Shown in pieces: positions 6,017-7,330 of a stretch of 7,330 nt of DNA; within the stretch, counting starts at the first letter, position 1, and each line of letters starts with the position of its first letter. The notes below the pieces were generated by a model, which saw only the letters and a list, made by a program, of their open reading frames with translations, made no database searches and was not told the DNA's origin. The DNA comes from Clostridiales bacterium (GTDB lineage Bacteria; Bacillota; Clostridia; Christensenellales; JAISNN01): the NCBI GenBank assembly GCA_031273965.1, contig JAISQX010000184.1:1-7330 (forward strand), written 5' to 3'. Position numbers and translations under genes: made by a program.

Positions 6017-7330
6017 GGAGAACAAGTTTTATAAAAACGAGAGCAAACATAAATTAAAAACGTTTGTTATAGGATTTCCGCGCATTGGAGAAAAGCGCGA
6101 GTTGAAGGTCGCGACGGAAAAATATTTTCGCTCCCAAATTACCGAAAACGAATTAAGAGATATCGCCAAAGAATTAAGGCGTAAGCAATGGCTGATTGAG
6201 AGAGAAAACGGCGTTGATTTTATCACCGCGGGAGATTTTTCATTTTATGATAACATGCTGGATACCGCGGCGCTTTTGAATTGTCTTCCCGAGAGGTATA
6301 ATCGGTTAGATTTGACGACGTCGCTAAAAAAATACTTTGCGGCGGCGCGCGGCTATCAAGGTGAGCGCGGCGACGTTAAGGCTCTCGCTATGAAAAAGTG
6401 GTTTAATACTAATTATCATTATATCGTTCCGGAGATTGACGACGATACGCGGATAAGCGTTGCGGGAACTAAGATATTCGAAGAGTATGCGGAGGCAAAA
6501 GCGGCGGGAATCGAGACGGTACCCGCGCTTATCGGCGGATTTACATTTTTGAAATTGGCAAAGTTTACGGGAACAAAAACCCCGTCCGATTTTATTGAGT
6601 ACACAGCCGCCGCGTACATAGAAATCGTCAAGCGGCTTATCGCGCAAGGCGCGAAGAGCATAAGATTTGACGAGCCGTATTTGGTGACCGACATTACAAG
6701 CGACGATATCGGCTTGTTTGAGGAATTATACGAGAGAATTTTATCCGTAAAGGGTAAATGTCAAATATATCTGCAAACTTATTTCGGCGATATACGCGAT
6801 TGTTACGAACGGGTAACGGCGTTGGATTTTGACGGAATAGGGTTGGATTTTGTCGAGGGCGACAGCTTGGCGTTATTGCAAAAATATGGATTTCCAAAGA
6901 CGAAAACACTGTTCGCGGGAATAATCAGCGGTAAAAATATATGGAGAACCCGCTATAAGGATGTTCTCGCGCTTATCGGCGAAATAAATAAATATTCGAA
7001 CGATATAGTAATCGGCGCGTCGTGCTCGTTACTTCATGTGCCTTACACGGTAAAAAATGAACCTAAATTAGGCGATGCGCGGACAAAGTATCTGGCGTTT
7101 GCAATAGAAAAACTCGCGGAGCTAAACGAACTCGGTACGTTGTATGCGGAGGGGGATACGGCTTCCGATTATAAAAAGAATGAGGAATTATTCTCCGCGC
7201 CGCGTTACAAACCGAACGCCGCCGTCGCCGCCGAAGTCGCCGCGTTAAAGCCCGCGGACTTTGTTCGGCTTCCCGAATTTTCGGAACGCCGCCGAATACA
7301 AAAAGCCGTGTTAGGATTGCCGCTTTTACC
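6015..7330 (+). CDS. metE: Cobalamin-independent methionine synthase MetE, N-terminal part
   Basis: An open frame of 438 codons that runs off the window without a stop; family members are about 750-790 residues, so roughly the last 40% is missing. MetE moves a methyl group from 5-methyltetrahydropteroyl-polyglutamate to homocysteine, giving methionine in the cytoplasm without vitamin B12. The N-terminal folate-binding barrel shows GFPRIGEKRELK at 20-31, AGDFSFYDNMLDTA, WFNTNYHYIVPE starting at Trp129, DEPYLV from Asp219, LQTYFGD, GIGLDFVEG, and CSLLHVPYTV from Cys337. The final visible residues RRRIQKAVLGLPLL match the linker just before the second barrel. The zinc-binding and catalytic residues lie in the missing C-terminal barrel. 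The start is firm: GGAGG at 6002-6006, eight bases before ATG. There is a short extra N-terminal stretch before GFPRIG. The position after a LysR gene and a structured promoter suggests regulated methionine supply. Confidence 0.97.
   Translation, partial: MENKFYKNESKHKLKTFVIGFPRIGEKRELKVATEKYFRSQITENELRDIAKELRRKQWLIERENGVDFITAGDFSFYDNMLDTAALLNCLPERYNRLDLTTSLKKYFAAARGYQGERGDVKALAMKKWFNTNYHYIVPEIDDDTRISVAGTKIFEEYAEAKAAGIETVPALIGGFTFLKLAKFTGTKTPSDFIEYTAAAYIEIVKRLIAQGAKSIRFDEPYLVTDITSDDIGLFEELYERILSVKGKCQIYLQTYFGDIRDCYERVTALDFDGIGLDFVEGDSLALLQKYGFPKTKTLFAGIISGKNIWRTRYKDVLALIGEINKYSNDIVIGASCSLLHVPYTVKNEPKLGDARTKYLAFAIEKLAELNELGTLYAEGDTASDYKKNEELFSAPRYKPNAAVAAEVAALKPADFVRLPEFSERRRIQKAVLGLPLL

Overview
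The window reads as an ordinary stretch of chromosome from a member of the Bacillota, probably an uncultured clostridial lineage. Four things point there. The yifB/comM-dprA-topA gene order is typical of clostridia. An HPr kinase/phosphorylase gene (hprK) marks phosphotransferase-linked catabolite control. Shine-Dalgarno sites are strong and purine-rich (AGAGGA, AGAGGAG, GGAGG). Base composition is moderately AT-rich, with frequent AUA and AGA codons. All genes lie on the + strand. The first 12 bases match the tail of an Illumina adapter, so this is very likely the raw end of a metagenomic or draft contig.

Layout. Bases 1-12 are adapter-like. Bases 13-343 encode the last 109 residues of a YifB/ComM-type AAA+ ATPase. 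dprA (409-1494) and topA (1578-3740) follow, separated by 65 and 83 bases with no visible terminator, so the three may be one transcript for DNA uptake/processing and topology. A 226-base gap follows topA. It contains a perfect 15-bp inverted repeat (3897-3929) just before hprK (3967-4923). A LysR-type regulator (4993-5907) and then metE (6015 to beyond the window end) complete the region.

How the genes relate. DprA loads RecA on incoming single-stranded DNA, and ComM/YifB proteins act in the same recombination step in transformable bacteria. TopA removes negative supercoils. HPrK phosphorylates HPr on serine and so sets carbon catabolite control. The LysR regulator sits directly upstream of metE (cobalamin-independent methionine synthase) and is the natural candidate to control it. 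The 107-base lysR-metE gap is the most structured non-coding DNA here. It holds a 13-bp direct repeat whose copies flank a good sigma-A-like promoter at a 52-bp offset, a dyad over the -10 box, and an 11-bp inverted repeat linking the -10 region to the metE start codon.

I found no mobile element, CRISPR array, RNA gene or defence system, and no convincing new multi-gene system. The points worth following are regulatory architecture upstream of metE and hprK, two sequence oddities in HPrK, and the adapter remnant.
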